Of a DNA stretch of 64,000 nt, positions 22,667 through 64,000 are shown in pieces; position 1 is the stretch's first letter, and each line of letters starts with the position of its first letter. The DNA is from Kuschelorhynchus macadamiae (Eukaryota; Arthropoda; Insecta; Coleoptera; Curculionidae), in assembly GCA_030620095.1 (NCBI GenBank), contig JAUTXW010000561.1, positions 2,186,001 to 2,250,000 of the forward strand. The letters run 5' to 3'. A model generated the notes under the pieces. The model had not been told where the DNA came from, searched no databases, and saw nothing but the letters and a program-made list of their open reading frames with translations. Made by a program: the position numbers and the translations under genes.

Positions 22667-22721
<55 letters not shown>
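22667..22721. repeat. (AT)n tract at right boundary of nested LINE
   Basis: Pure AT run joining the LINE fragment back to gypsy RNase H. Confidence 0.97.
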
Positions 22722-22723
<2 letters not shown>

Positions 22724-22910
22724 TCTTTAGTATAGTTACTTAATCAAAAAGAAGTAAATTCAAAACTCGACGCTTAGAAGAATTTCATTATAAAATAATT
22801 AATAAAAAAGGTTCGCAAAACTCTAATGCCGACATCTTATAAAGAACTCATTTAAACTTATACTACGAAAATGACTCTGTAATAAACAACCCAGGAGATG
22901 CTGATAGAGA
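22722..22910 (+). pseudogene. Ty3/gypsy RNase H, 3' part
   Basis: Reads RSLV-stop-LLNQKEVNSKL, then RLEEFHYKIINKKGSQNSNA, followed by DIL-stop-R. This is the standard D-H-R-S-L-V-W-L...k-G-s-x-N-x-x-A-D-x-L-S end of gypsy RNase H. It continues the domain broken at 20255. Roughly 18-20 residues (the YLYGRKFTIVTDH region) are missing between the two halves. Confidence 0.9.
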
Positions 22911-23800
22911 CATAGTTGAATACTTGCGTAATCCTTCGGAAAATGTCATAGTGACACTGTACCTTGGACTCTCAAATAAATACCAATTTGAATAAAGATA
23001 ACCCTGACTCGGATCAATAGTGAACAAAAGATAAATATCTTATCTGACATTTGAATACAACTAGCCTTAAACATCTCAGGAAATACTGTGTGTAGTATCA
23101 AAATTGAATAGAAAATTCCAGATTAAATATTCTAAATGATATAATAAAAATGTTTGCAATATTTAATAAAGAAATCGCTTCATTATAAAATAAAAGTGGA
23201 TGTTGAAACATTCAAAAAGAATTATATTAACAATGTAGAAATATCGGAAAACCCCTGATATTATTAAAGAATTTATTCGCGATTACATGAACAACGAAAA
23301 AACGGGTTACGTATATTTTTATAACGAGGAACTTATCCCCATATTAAAAACATAGTTGAATACTTGCGTAAAGTAATCTTTCGAAAACCAAACCTATGAT
23401 TCTCAAATAAATTCAAACTCGAATAAAAATTATCCTGACTCGCATCAAGTATGTAACTTAGATACCAATTTGCCCTCGACTTCCGCAGGTCAAAAGAACA
23501 ATGAACAAAAGATAAATATCCTATCTGACATTCGAATACAACCAGCCTTAAACACTCGGGAAATACTGTGCGTAGTAGTCAAAAGGATACAGAAAATAAA
23601 AGTAGATTTTGAGACATTCGAAAAGAATTTTATTAACAACATAAAAATACCAGAAAACCCTGATATTATTAAATAATTTATTCGCGATTACATGAAAAGC
23701 GAAAAAAGGGGTTACAAATATTTTTTAATGAAGAACTTAACCCCATGTTAACGACATAATTAAATACTTGCGTAATCTTTCGGAAAATGTCATCCTGCAC
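22911..23800 (+). repeat. Tandem duplication (about 440 and 404 bp) in gypsy pol linker
   Basis: Starts at CATAGTTGAATACTTGCGTA (22911), repeats at 23351, and begins a third, short partial copy at 23755. Each unit encodes the RNase H-integrase linker: EILCVV, then FIRDYM(N/K). The second copy keeps a 68-codon frame (23470-23676); the first is broken. The copies have diverged, so the duplication is not recent. Confidence 0.85.
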
Positions 23801-24169
23801 CGAACCTGACTATAGGTTATCGCCCACTTGCCCGTCACAGCACAATTCGATGCTGTCCATGTAACCGACTCACGGCTGACTGTGTGCTCAGCTGAGAACT
23901 GAGGTTAGTTTTCATCTATAAGTGACAGATTTACCATGTTAGTGAGCGGAGATATTTAAGTTATTCCTTACTTTCTTGACACATTGTAGCATAAAAATAA
24001 AAAAAAACAAAAATTATTAAGAAACAAAAACTTACCGGCTGTCTTAATATCTGATCTCATTCTATTGCTAAAAACTGTGCTAGAACAAAACTTTTTTTAA
24101 ATTTAATAATAGATATTTTTGACAACGCTCTGACTTGGCAATGTGTTCTTGTTTTTCACCATTCTTGAG
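23801..24169. other. Unassigned junction region
   Basis: A GC-richer block at 23805-23920 adjoins AT-rich DNA. No integrase DDE core of the gypsy element was found, and no LTR could be defined. Confidence 0.3.
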
Positions 24170-24837
24170 TGAAGTTTTTATGAACTTAGAAAAGGAAATA
24201 ATGTATAGCTCGTTTTCAGAACATCTGATAAGCTAAGTCAAGGTTGGTGGATGATATTTGTATTGTTTGGAAAGGTAGTGAACAAGAATTGTTAAAATTT
24301 TTAGAATTTATCAATTTTTTGCATGAAAAAATATCCTTCACTATGGAGAGTGAAACTGATGGCAAACTTCCTTTTTTGGACCTTCTTTTAATTAGAAATG
24401 ATAACAAGATTAGTTTTGAGGTATAAAGAAAACCCTCCTTACTGATAATATCATTCAGTTTACATCTAACTCACCATTTTCTCACAAATTTACATCTTTT
24501 AATTCGTTTTTGCACAGACTTTTTAAATTACCACTATCCTAAGCTGCTTTTACTAAAAAATTAGATATAATAAGGGAAATTGCCTTAAATGGTTTCCCAA
24601 TGAAAACATTCAACAAACTTTTTTATAAATTTATGAACAAATACAAACTCTCTTATAACATAATACATAATAACAAATTCAGGGTTTTAACACATAGTTA
24701 GAATCAAAGACAAAAAGGATAGTCTTGAGAAATCTGGAGTTTATTCCCTTCATTGTGGAGAGTGTCCTGCTGTTTACGTCGGACAATCGGGTAGAAAAAT
24801 TTCGGCAAGGATCCAGGAACACTTCAGCTTGTTTTTA
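24170..24837 (+). pseudogene. Penelope-like element fragment: RT end and GIY-YIG
   Basis: The plus-strand frame at 24244 reads MVDDICIVWKGSEQELLKFL, where the catalytic Y-V-D-D has become M-V-D-D, then SFTMESETDGKLPFLDLLLI, the Penelope RT ending. Later frames give PFSHKFTSFNSFLHRLFKLP and NGFPMKTFNKLFYKFMNKY. Around 24740-24830 SGVYSLHCGECPAVYVGQSG reads as the GIY-YIG endonuclease (Y-S-L...Y-V-G-Q). The frame is lost at about 24838, where a GC-rich repeat begins. Confidence 0.88.
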
Positions 24838-25005
24838 ACAATATTTGAAAAGAATAACTATATATTTTCCAATTCCAATTCCAATATATGTTTTTGGCAC
24901 TGCACTTCGCAACTTGCCAGATTGCTCCCCGTCCGGGGCTTACTCGCTTTATCCGGCGACCCTCGGAGCGATACACCTTATTCCGGTTTGGGGACGTTAT
25001 CGGTG
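24838..25005. other. Junction between PLE and GC-rich repeat
   Basis: A short TTCCAA triplicate is followed by GC-rich sequence unlike the PLE. No domain. Confidence 0.3.
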
Positions 25006-25440
25006 GGATGTTCGGATGGCGAGCTCTGAGCTCCCGGTCACCCCGTGTATTTCATAATCTTTAAATTTGCCTTTCTTTAAAAACTTTTCTAATGCATCTT
25101 GGCTTCCACTAGATGCCCCTTGAGAGTACTACTGGCTTCACGAGATAACCTTTTCTTTCAAGCTATCCCCTTACCCCTCCCACTCCCGCCACATAGCGGC
25201 CATTACGCTAATATTCTATGTAGAACTGCGGCAGACGAACGGGATAGAAGACAGGAACAACTAGTCCTCACACGTTCACAGCGTCTGCTCCCTTTCTAGT
25301 GGGGTCGTTAGTTTCCACTCTGAGCGTTTGAGTCTCCCGCTTCCCCCCGAAATAAAGCAGCAAAACCGAACACGTGGAACCACTTATGTTAATAACACAC
25401 AGGTCTGCCTTCGACGAGACGAACCGGAAGACTGAACTAT
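25006..25440. repeat. GC-rich dispersed repeat, copy 1
   Basis: About 425 bp that recurs in reverse orientation at 46808-47222, with shared blocks such as GGCGAGCTCTGAGCTCCCG, GCAAAACCGAACACGTGGAA and CCTTCGACGAGACGAACC-like. GC content is well above the local background. In this copy it sits between the PLE GIY-YIG domain and PLE-like 3' sequence. It could be a Penelope terminal (pseudo-LTR) block or an independent element inserted there. Confidence 0.8.
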
Positions 25441-25870
25441 ATGTTTTTATTTTGCATAAACTTCAGGCGGCACGCCTTTTCTGTCATTTTCTCCAATTCT
25501 TCTTCTTTTCATTAATGTAACATGTACTTTACGATAGTTAGTCAAGTTCATCCTGAACAATCTCTTCTTTTTTCGTTTTGACCTATCGCTTCTCATTAAT
25601 ACATTTATATCGACATTTCTGATTGGTCATTCAAGCGTGGCCTTGTTTCCTATTTCATTGTTTCTTTGTTTGGTTATGTTTGTTTTATGTACTTTGTAAA
25701 ATGTGTTTTGTTTAGGGTAAAGTTATATATTATTTAATTGTATTTTCCGTTGTAATGTATATTTATTTTAGGTCTGATGATGCCCGTTAGGGCGCAACAT
25801 GTAAGCTGTTCTTAATTTATAAACTTATTTCCGGCTGAGACCTAGACTTTGTGTATATATTTTTTAATTT
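25441..25870 (+). mobile_element. Probable PLE 3' untranslated region
   Basis: Pyrimidine-rich + strand sequence leading to a hammerhead-like block at 25774-25798. No coding frame. Assigned to the PLE by position and by that motif. Confidence 0.4.
25774..25798 (+). ncRNA. Decayed hammerhead-ribozyme-like motif
   Basis: CTGATGA (25774-25780) is followed by a 4-bp stem GCCC/GGGC with loop GTTA, then GCAAC where an active hammerhead has GAAAC. PLEs are known to carry minimal hammerhead ribozymes near their ends. The A-to-C change in the conserved core should abolish cleavage. Confidence 0.5.
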
Positions 25871-26111
25871 GTGCATAAAAATAAGTGTACAAATTCAAAA
25901 TATACTTATGTATACGGTATTTTTAATATATGTTGCACATTTAAATACGTAAAAATAAATATTTACCGGGTCTATTAATTTCTCCTCCAAGTTCTCCCAT
26001 ATATTATCTTTTTTTTTTGTTGATTGTGGTAGTTTTTGTCACTTAAGTCGTAAATGTCCCTGTAATTTTGAACCAAAGAAATTAATTTTTCTTCATCCAT
26101 TTCAGCTCTCT

Positions 26112-26380
26112 TTGTTTACTCTGAAATCTGAGCAACAACTACCAAGATATTGTAAAAACAAAGATACACGTGACAGGTTTTTACAAGTTGATGCGGCGCG
26201 AGCCGGTGACGCGCTTACTTGGCCGGACTATCACGACACGTTCCGTTATTTGCCGGCGAGAATCGGCGTTAGTCCATTTATTGGCTTTGTTTTAATTCTA
26301 TCCGTATTTTGACGGAATGTGCTGTGCTGCAACGGACAAGTGGGCGACCCCAAATACCAATTTGCCCTCGACTTCCTCAG
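26112..26380 (+). pseudogene. LINE 5' region remnant
   Basis: A GC-rich block at 26190-26300 precedes the LINE endonuclease and could be its 5' UTR. No domain in the 66-codon frame at 26112. The block 26354-26380 (encoding TNLPSTS) is nearly identical to 23462-23488 in the gypsy duplication. Confidence 0.35.
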
Positions 26381-26800
26381 ATATGAACATCCAGAGCCTG
26401 AAAAACGAAGTAGGACTATTTGAGCTCGACGGGTTCGGAGCGTTGCATTCGTACCGCGAAAAAAGAGGTGGGGGCGCCTCAATATACGTGGAAAGTGAAA
26501 TAAAAGTTAAAGAACTATGTAAATCGTCTTCTGATGATAAGTTTAACTGGATATATGCACTCATAGAAGGAAATGATATAAAAGGAAATTTATTTATAGA
26601 CCACCGTCATACGATTTAAATCAATTTTTGAATAATACGGATAATATAATGGAAAAATAATTTAAGAATCACATAATTGTTGCAGACTTTAATATAAACC
26701 TTTTAGAAGAGTCAAATTGCGTAAAACAAATAAAACAATAATAGGTCAATGCAATTATATTTTAAAAAATAATATACATGAGAACTAGAATAACGCTTAA
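26381..26800 (+). pseudogene. LINE endonuclease fragment
   Basis: Reads MNIQSLKNEVGLFELDGFGA, then EKRGGGASIYVESEIKV, then FNWIYALIEGNDIKGNLFI. Further on, frame breaks lead to a VADFNINLL-like block. These are the N-S-L-x-x-K, R-G-G-G and G-D-F-N motifs of LINE endonucleases (Jockey/CR1-type). The SETWL block between them is deleted. Confidence 0.85.
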
Positions 26801-27099
26801 CATAAAAAGTTTGACAGCTCATGTAATTACAGATAAAAACTATAGCAATCACTGCCACATAGCTGTAAAGCACAACATAGGTTAGCTATTACTATATCTG
26901 AAAAGATCAAAATGTATAAACCCAAAATAACTTACCATATAAATGCAATAAATCACATCTGCCTTGGGGACACATTTCATCACCGTATCGGAATGATGTC
27001 AATAGAAACATTCCAAAAATAGATGTAATATTTATTTATTATGTCAGAAAACTTGGGTGTCATGAGAATATTATATAGATAACAAACGATTTACTTGCA

Positions 27100-28680
27100 A
27101 TGGTAAAAGAAATAAATAGATTACACAAAAGTAAATGTGAAATACCACATGATTAAGAATTAGAAAGAGAATTTAAGAATATAAAAAATAAAGTAACCAA
27201 CAAAATAAAAACTCTTAAAAGTCGACACTTAAAAAAAAATGAAGCTGGAGGTGATCCAAAGAAGCAGTGGCGAATTTTTAATAACCTGATTAAGGGTAGG
27301 GAAGAATGTGGAATAACAATAGACTCTCTGACTGTAAATAATGAGGTAATAAGCAAACAATTAGATATAGTAAATGAACTAAATAAACATTTTACCAATG
27401 TATGAAATAATATAGTTAGGGAGATTGATAGGAAAAGTATACACTTAGTAATAGGAAATCTATTGCGATAAAAGTATATATGTTTAGTATACAAATGAAA
27501 GTGAAATTAGCGAAATAATATTAGGTTTAAAAAGCAACTCAGCGCCAGGGCTTGATAAAACGACGACAGGCGGCATTTTAAATTAAGGGGATGATATGGT
27601 CTCTATCTTGAATTATTTAATAAACAATGTTCTGAGGTTAGGGATATTTCCACAGGAACTCAAAATTAACAGAAGTAGCCCTATTTTTATGTCTGGATTG
27701 TGCAAATAATCTTCGATCAATAAGTTTAATTACTGCGTTGTCAAGAATTATAGAGACAATACTTAAAAAAAGGATGCTAAAATTTATAGATAGATTTATT
27801 AGTACCGACGACTTCCAATATGGTTTTGTGAAAAAGATCAGTACACTGAATGCAACAATGGATGTTTTAAATCTAATAACATCAGAACTAGGTAACAAAA
27901 AAATCGTTGTAGCCATTTTTGTAAATTTGAAAAAAGCATTTGATGTGGTCAATATAGGTGTGTTGGTTGAAAAGTTGGGCCGCATGGAATTTAGAGGTAA
28001 TATATTGAATTTATTAAACACGTATTTAGCAAATAAAGAATAATATGCAACATTAGGACCTGAGGTTAGCTCAACATTCACAAATAAGTGTAGTGTCCTT
28101 CATGATTCAGTGCTTAGGCCATTATAATATTCTTTGTGTGTGTTGGGTTTAAAATGCATTGGGCTAAAAGGTCCGAATTAAAATAAAAGATGTACTTCCC
28201 GAAAATGTATCAAAAATAAAGTATCTTGGGTTGATCATAGACGAAAATCTTTCCTTTAATCAGCATACAGGCAATATGTAGTATATTGGGTATCGCCGAT
28301 GATTGGTGCAGTGTACAGGGCCAGACGTTATTTTAGTCATAGGAGTAATACTAAAAATTCTATTTAATTTTGACCGATTGACTCACACTGAAGAACTCTG
28401 CGTGAACATGGGTGTCTCCAACATATATCACGGTAGCATAGAAACAAATAAAGATTTAAACAATCCATATTTTCGGGCTACAGATACTCTCAATGAATTA
28501 CCAAAAAATATAAATACTCAAACCAATTATAATGGAGTTATTAGGCTGTTGAGACAACAATTTAAGTCAGTGACAAAATCATCCTTCTTTTTTCGTCTTT
28601 TTTTCTGGTCTGTTCATAAGATAATAGCATGCAATTCCAAATACGGTTTTGGGAATTTGTAAAAACATGTACTGTAATTA
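27100..28680 (+). pseudogene. LINE reverse transcriptase, internally deleted
   Basis: Continues the 26.4-kb element. A linker (about 27120-27420) precedes RT: SAPGLDKT-like, then LRSISLITALSRIIETILKK, then STDDFQYGFVKKISTLNATM, then VNLKKAFDVVNIGVLVEKLG (27738-28043). The block following GVPQGS, which should contain Y/F-A-D-D, is missing. The next recognisable piece is SKIKYLGLIIDENLSF (about 28200) and a C-terminal frame 28303-28662. Stops are frequent. Confidence 0.85.
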
Positions 28681-28883
28681 TTATTTTTAAAAGAAGTGTT
28701 TTCAAAAAATATCCACAAATAGAACTATCTATTGTACTAATATTTATGGCCTAAGGTAAATATTAAACAACCTACAAATATAGACCACATAAATGACAGT
28801 AATTTAAAATTAATTAATTGAATAATCCCAAATAATTTTATATCATAAAACCTTCCAGTTTATCTGCCATCAAGGGGCGGAGG

Positions 28884-28967
28884 AGTTACATCTCCTATAG
28901 TTCTAAGCATTGCATTCTTTATTAGAGATAGCGATAGCTTATAAATAGAAACATACAACTGTGTTGA
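28884..28967. repeat. Dispersed repeat, copy B
   Basis: Same orientation as 16238-16320, with shared block CTAAGCATTGCATTCTT. Non-coding. Confidence 0.6.
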
Positions 28968-30680
28968 TTGACAAACAGCACATCACTCAAAATGAGCCAG
29001 TAAGCTGTCTCCCATTATACAAGCGCACTAGAAATTGAAATTTAGCCGTTGCCGGTATTGCCACATCTATTTTGCTCTTGAAAACCATAAATTAGGTCTC
29101 ACTTTTTCTAACCCCGTCAACTAAGCAAATTCTCACTAATAAAGCATTAATAAAACATAAATATTGTAATTTTTATATATACGGACCATATAAGTGAAAT
29201 GATTTAAGAAATTGTAAACCGTGGTAGAATCAGAATCTCTCAACATTGTTAAAACTAGCAACGTTTTATTACATTTTCCATGAGTTTATTGTAGCAGAAA
29301 GTGCATCTACGAAAGGAACCCATACTGTGCATTTGGTTTAATGCTTGTAAACGGAACGTGCTCTATTATTTTATATTGCCTCGACTAGACCCTGAGGGGT
29401 TTGTGTTGATTATTCCTGAGATGTATGTGCATGATCTATGTATTCCCATTTGAAAAAGTAGGTTGGTAGAGCGTCTCCATGATTTTATCCTAAAAGGTCG
29501 TTTGTTTATATTTACATTTTATACCTATTTATTGATAATTAACACAAGAGCGATTACTCATAGATTGGCATATATCTACCGAAAATCCGTATCCTATAAT
29601 AATTGAAAATAGTATGCTTCTTGAAAGACTATCAAGTAGATTTTAGCAACTAACAATATATCTTTAGTATACAAGTACGCAACCAGTTTGATAAGTAAAT
29701 GCGTAAAAATTAGTTCAGTAAGCAGAAGAGTGTTAAACCCGTTTTGTTTGGCAGCGGGCTCTTTCTATCACGTCAGCACACTCCGTACCTACCAAGCGTC
29801 AACCCAAATTCAACCCCATAGTAAGCACCCTAGATAGAACAAACTGCTGAGAACGTGCATTCCTTCTGTTGCTAATGTAAGTTAAATGACTAAACTCAGA
29901 ATTAATCAATACCTGTTCGAATATTTAATACCTATAATTCTACTAATTAATAATACACGTATTCAATTTTTTGCTAATTGATTTATACTGATTTATACTT
30001 ATAAGTGCTCTATATTTATTTTGTTAATTAACAAATGGCTAAATAATTATTTTTACAATCTGGCTCTTTTTAAAATATTTCTAGATACAATTATTTGATT
30101 AACGGATAAAGAATAGGTCAGACATTCTACTTACTGATACTTCTAATGTGTTCGTACTAAAGCCAAGCTTAATAAAGTCGACTTTTAACTTTAGCATTCA
30201 AAAAGTAGTATGGGTATGGGTAATAGAAAAACAGGCTAGGCCTAGCTAAGAGGAACGACAAGATCCCAAATTGCCTCGGGTAACCGCCAATCCCACCAAG
30301 AATATGCGCGTATTTCAAATTTGATTTTTAAAGATTTGAGGGGTGATTTTATGGCTTTAATAATAGTTCTACCGATTAACCTGAGCTAACCTAACGCTGA
30401 CGGGACACATCCGCCTAACATTATATGTTTTATTAAAAAAAATCCTTGTTTTAATATAGCCTCAATATTTTGTGAACCATCCAACACATTTTTTTTTGGG
30501 AGAAACCTATACTAAATAATTACCTTATTGCAAAATGACATGACATGACATGAATTTCTAATGCTCATGTAGGTCAGCGACCAAATCTGAGGCGGCAACG
30601 TGGCATTTAATACGCGAATTCTTACTTTGTTTTGTTGCATATCTGTACATACCTTTAGAAGCAATTAATCTGTCAATGTC
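28968..30680. other. Upstream region of Smurf; nothing coding recognised
   Basis: AT-rich intergenic DNA without recognisable domain. A triple TGACA/CATGA direct repeat is at about 30537-30552. Distal regulatory elements of Smurf could lie here but none can be pointed to. Confidence 0.3.
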
Positions 30681-30686
30681 AGTTTA
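30681..30686 (+). promoter_or_regulatory. Initiator-like site upstream of Smurf
   Basis: TCAGTT at about 30681 matches the insect Inr consensus TCAKTY and lies roughly 95 bases before the Smurf ATG. No TATA box at the right distance. Transcript 5' ends are needed to confirm it. Confidence 0.3.
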
Positions 30687-30713
30687 GTGCTCTGTCAAAG
30701 TCTAAATGTAAAC

Positions 30714-30731
30714 TCAGAAAATGGCGAATAT
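30714..30731 (+). other. Short upstream ORF in Smurf leader
   Basis: An ATGGCG start opens a five-codon frame (MANIR, stop) about 50 bases before the Smurf start codon. A second ATG (GATGTGCACACG) overlaps the main start in another frame. These could dampen translation if both are in the leader. Confidence 0.35.
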
Positions 30732-30778
30732 TAGGTGATGTGCACACGATATTGTGTTAATAAATATATTTTTTTACC

Positions 30779-62355
<31,577 letters not shown>

Positions 62356-63109
62356 GTAAGTTTTTATTTCTGCATTTGCATAGCTAATATTAATGATTTG
62401 ATTTTTAAAACAAAAGATATTCTTCATTTTATCAGAGGTTTTTTAAACATTTGTTTCAATTTGTATTTACTTTTAAAAATTATTCTATAGGCATGAGGCC
62501 AGAGACATAACAACAGGTAGATTGAATTGTTTTGATTTAAACGAAATCATACATGGTCATTGTTTCTTCTTTGGTCTATTTTATCATCCTAATTTGGTTG
62601 TCAACTATCTTACATGGAACAAAATCGTGGATATAATAAATGTCTATGAACAAATTATACTTGCTAATAATATTAAAATTAGATTTTAAGGTGGTTCTAA
62701 TTCTGTAATAATAACATCTGTAATATTTCATTAACTATATATAATTATTGGCAATAAATAATTATTCGAATAATCTTTTTTTTATTTAAAAACAATGCGA
62801 TTGCTTAAAAACCCGCAACACTATCGAATTTTTCTGTGAACACGAATTAGTAAAATCGTAGATCAGACAAAGCAGTGTTGCTTTGCATAAGAGCATTATT
62901 TTTGGTCAATTTTTATGTATTTCTGCATCAAAACATACACGATTTTATGAATCGAGATATTAGGTCTCCCTGTTATTATGTGTATGCAAGGGCGAGCAAA
63001 TCTTTTAATATCAGATAATGCAACTAAATCTTTTAAAAATCTAATTATCATATGAAACCATGGATCACCTAAACTTTGAAAATTTCAGGGATAAACTAAA
63101 AAAATCTGT

Positions 63110-63290
63110 GCTGTGAATCCAGGTAATGAATTGATGGTACAGAATTTGAAACAGTATCTTACTTATTTAACTAAAGTCATTAGACAGACAAGAAATTTGT
63201 ATTATCGAAATCAGCTTAACAGTAATTTAAATTATTATAAAGAAATGTATATTTATAGGCAACAGCCTAAAATGAATAATGCTTAAAACA
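63110..63290 (+). pseudogene. LINE linker scrap
   Basis: Plus-strand translation reads YLTYLTKVIRQTRNLYYRNQ followed by LNSNLNYYKEMYIYR. It resembles the endonuclease-RT linker (..y...vir.aK..yY...l). Short and isolated. Confidence 0.4.
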
Positions 63291-63549
63291 AATTACAGAA
63301 ATTGAGTATTAAGTGCGATCTGGTTAATCATGAAGATTTCTTTGAATAACAAGCAATGAATTGTTAATTGGCTCCCCATTTACAAATATAAAATATTCCC
63401 AGTACTATAAAAGACACCTGAAAGATGCATTTTTTATATAACTCTAAAAAAGTTATTTAAGACTTGTATATGCACTTTTCATATTGTTAAACAGGTTTAG
63501 GTGAATGGTATTTGCTCATTATTAAAAAATGTTTACTTCGTATTGTGAA

Positions 63550-63770
63550 GTATTTTCGATTTTAATTCTTCGTTTATTACTGTCCCTCCAGTGTACCTAC
63601 TACGCCATACCGTATTAATTAAAAGGTAATCTTCTAAATTAATTTTCTGATCATTAATGTACTCTGCTACTCTTGATTCTGACAGAAAAATAATAGCAGG
63701 TTTCCGATCATTTATTATAAAACTTAGGTCTGTAATATGAGTAGGGGTGTGATTTTCGAGATAGCAATCG
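63550..63770 (-). pseudogene. LINE endonuclease scrap
   Basis: Minus-strand translation reads THITDLSFIINDRKPAIIFL, then SESRVAEYINDQKINLEDY, then a YTGGTVI block. This corresponds to the start of a LINE endonuclease (L-S-E-T-R-V...y......GG). Isolated fragment without the remaining motifs. Confidence 0.6.
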
Positions 63771-64000
63771 CTAACTTAAAGATTTTTGATGATTGATTGA
63801 TTTTTTTTATTTTTATTTTAAAGATTCAGTCAAGTTTAATCAGTTTTAATGTTGAATCCCTGTATACTGTGCCTGACTATTTAATTTCTATAATTTGTGA
63901 CATATTTCAAAATAAAAACCTTAATCCAATCTTATTTAAATTGATAAGAGAATGCTCAATGTCTACATATTTAATTTTTCAAGGGACCTTTTATGAGCAA

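Larger units (their letters stand above)
62356..63999 (+). other. Smurf: Smurf intron 8, start (continues past window)
   Basis: Opens GTAAGT. No HECT coding sequence appears before the window ends. AT-rich, with two LINE scraps at 63.1-63.3 and 63.55-63.77 kb. Confidence 0.85.

Noticed and set aside
27153..28081. Hydrophobic minus-strand frames of 113 and 147 codons
   Set aside because: Antisense to LINE linker and RT. The Phe/Leu-rich look comes from complementing Lys/Glu-rich sequence, so these are not membrane proteins.

Overview
This is eukaryotic DNA, AT-rich and intron-bearing. It is almost certainly from an insect. Coleoptera is a plausible guess, but only from the general look of the repeats. 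One conserved host gene dominates the right half: the 5' two thirds of Smurf, a C2-WW-HECT E3 ubiquitin ligase, on the + strand. Eight coding exons with clean GT/AG borders and consistent phase run from the ATG at 30779 to 62355. They encode 547 residues: a C2 domain, three WW domains, and Ser/Pro-rich and Arg-rich linkers. The HECT catalytic domain must lie beyond the right edge. Introns are 172, 82, 3432, 20284, 2442, 185 and 3339 bp, and the long ones are packed with transposon remains. A 75-bp open stretch with good splice borders in intron 7 is a candidate cassette exon that would insert 25 residues into WW3. A second likely host gene, a single-exon ORF on the - strand at 8637-9002, encodes a 121-residue DUF4485-like protein.

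Nearly everything else is retroelement debris. 0.3-2.9 kb: Ty3/gypsy pol remnant (-), bracketed by an inverted repeat. 3.8-4.9 kb: Penelope-like element (PLE, -). 4.8-5.4 kb: short tandem repeats. 5.9-7.4 kb: 5'-truncated LINE (+). 9-17 kb: mostly anonymous AT-rich DNA holding a 701-bp non-autonomous hAT element with a perfect 8-bp target duplication, a tRNA-derived SINE head and a short TTAGG run. 17-23.8 kb: degenerate Ty3/gypsy (+) with a 57-bp near-perfect hairpin after gag. Its RNase H is split by a GC-rich R1/LOA-type LINE fragment that has (AT)n tracts at both ends, and its 3' part is tandemly duplicated. 24.2-25.9 kb: PLE (+) interrupted by a GC-rich repeat, with a decayed hammerhead-like motif. 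26.1-28.7 kb: LINE (+).

Inside Smurf: intron 3 has a LINE scrap (+) and a 5'-truncated LINE (-). Intron 4 has a nearly full-length LINE (-, 36.9-40 kb), an internally deleted Jockey-type LINE (-, 41-43 kb), a PLE (+, 43.5-44.4 kb), a LINE (+, 44.5-46.7 kb), an inverted copy of the 25-kb GC-rich repeat, a LINE (-, 47.2-49.3 kb), a gypsy fragment (-, 49.8-50.9 kb) and a Jockey-type LINE with ORF1 and ORF2 (-, 51.2-55.1 kb). Intron 5 has AT-rich microsatellites and a PLE (-) with GIY-YIG domain and hammerhead-like remnant. Introns 7 and 8 hold LINE scraps.

I found no operon, CRISPR array or new multi-gene system. All TE open frames except a few long ones are broken by stops or frameshifts. The most interesting items are the Smurf cassette exon, the DUF4485 gene, the gypsy hairpin, the (AT)n-bounded nested insertion, the hAT element and the GC-rich inverted-repeat pair. 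No database search was possible; all calls are by reading translated motifs.
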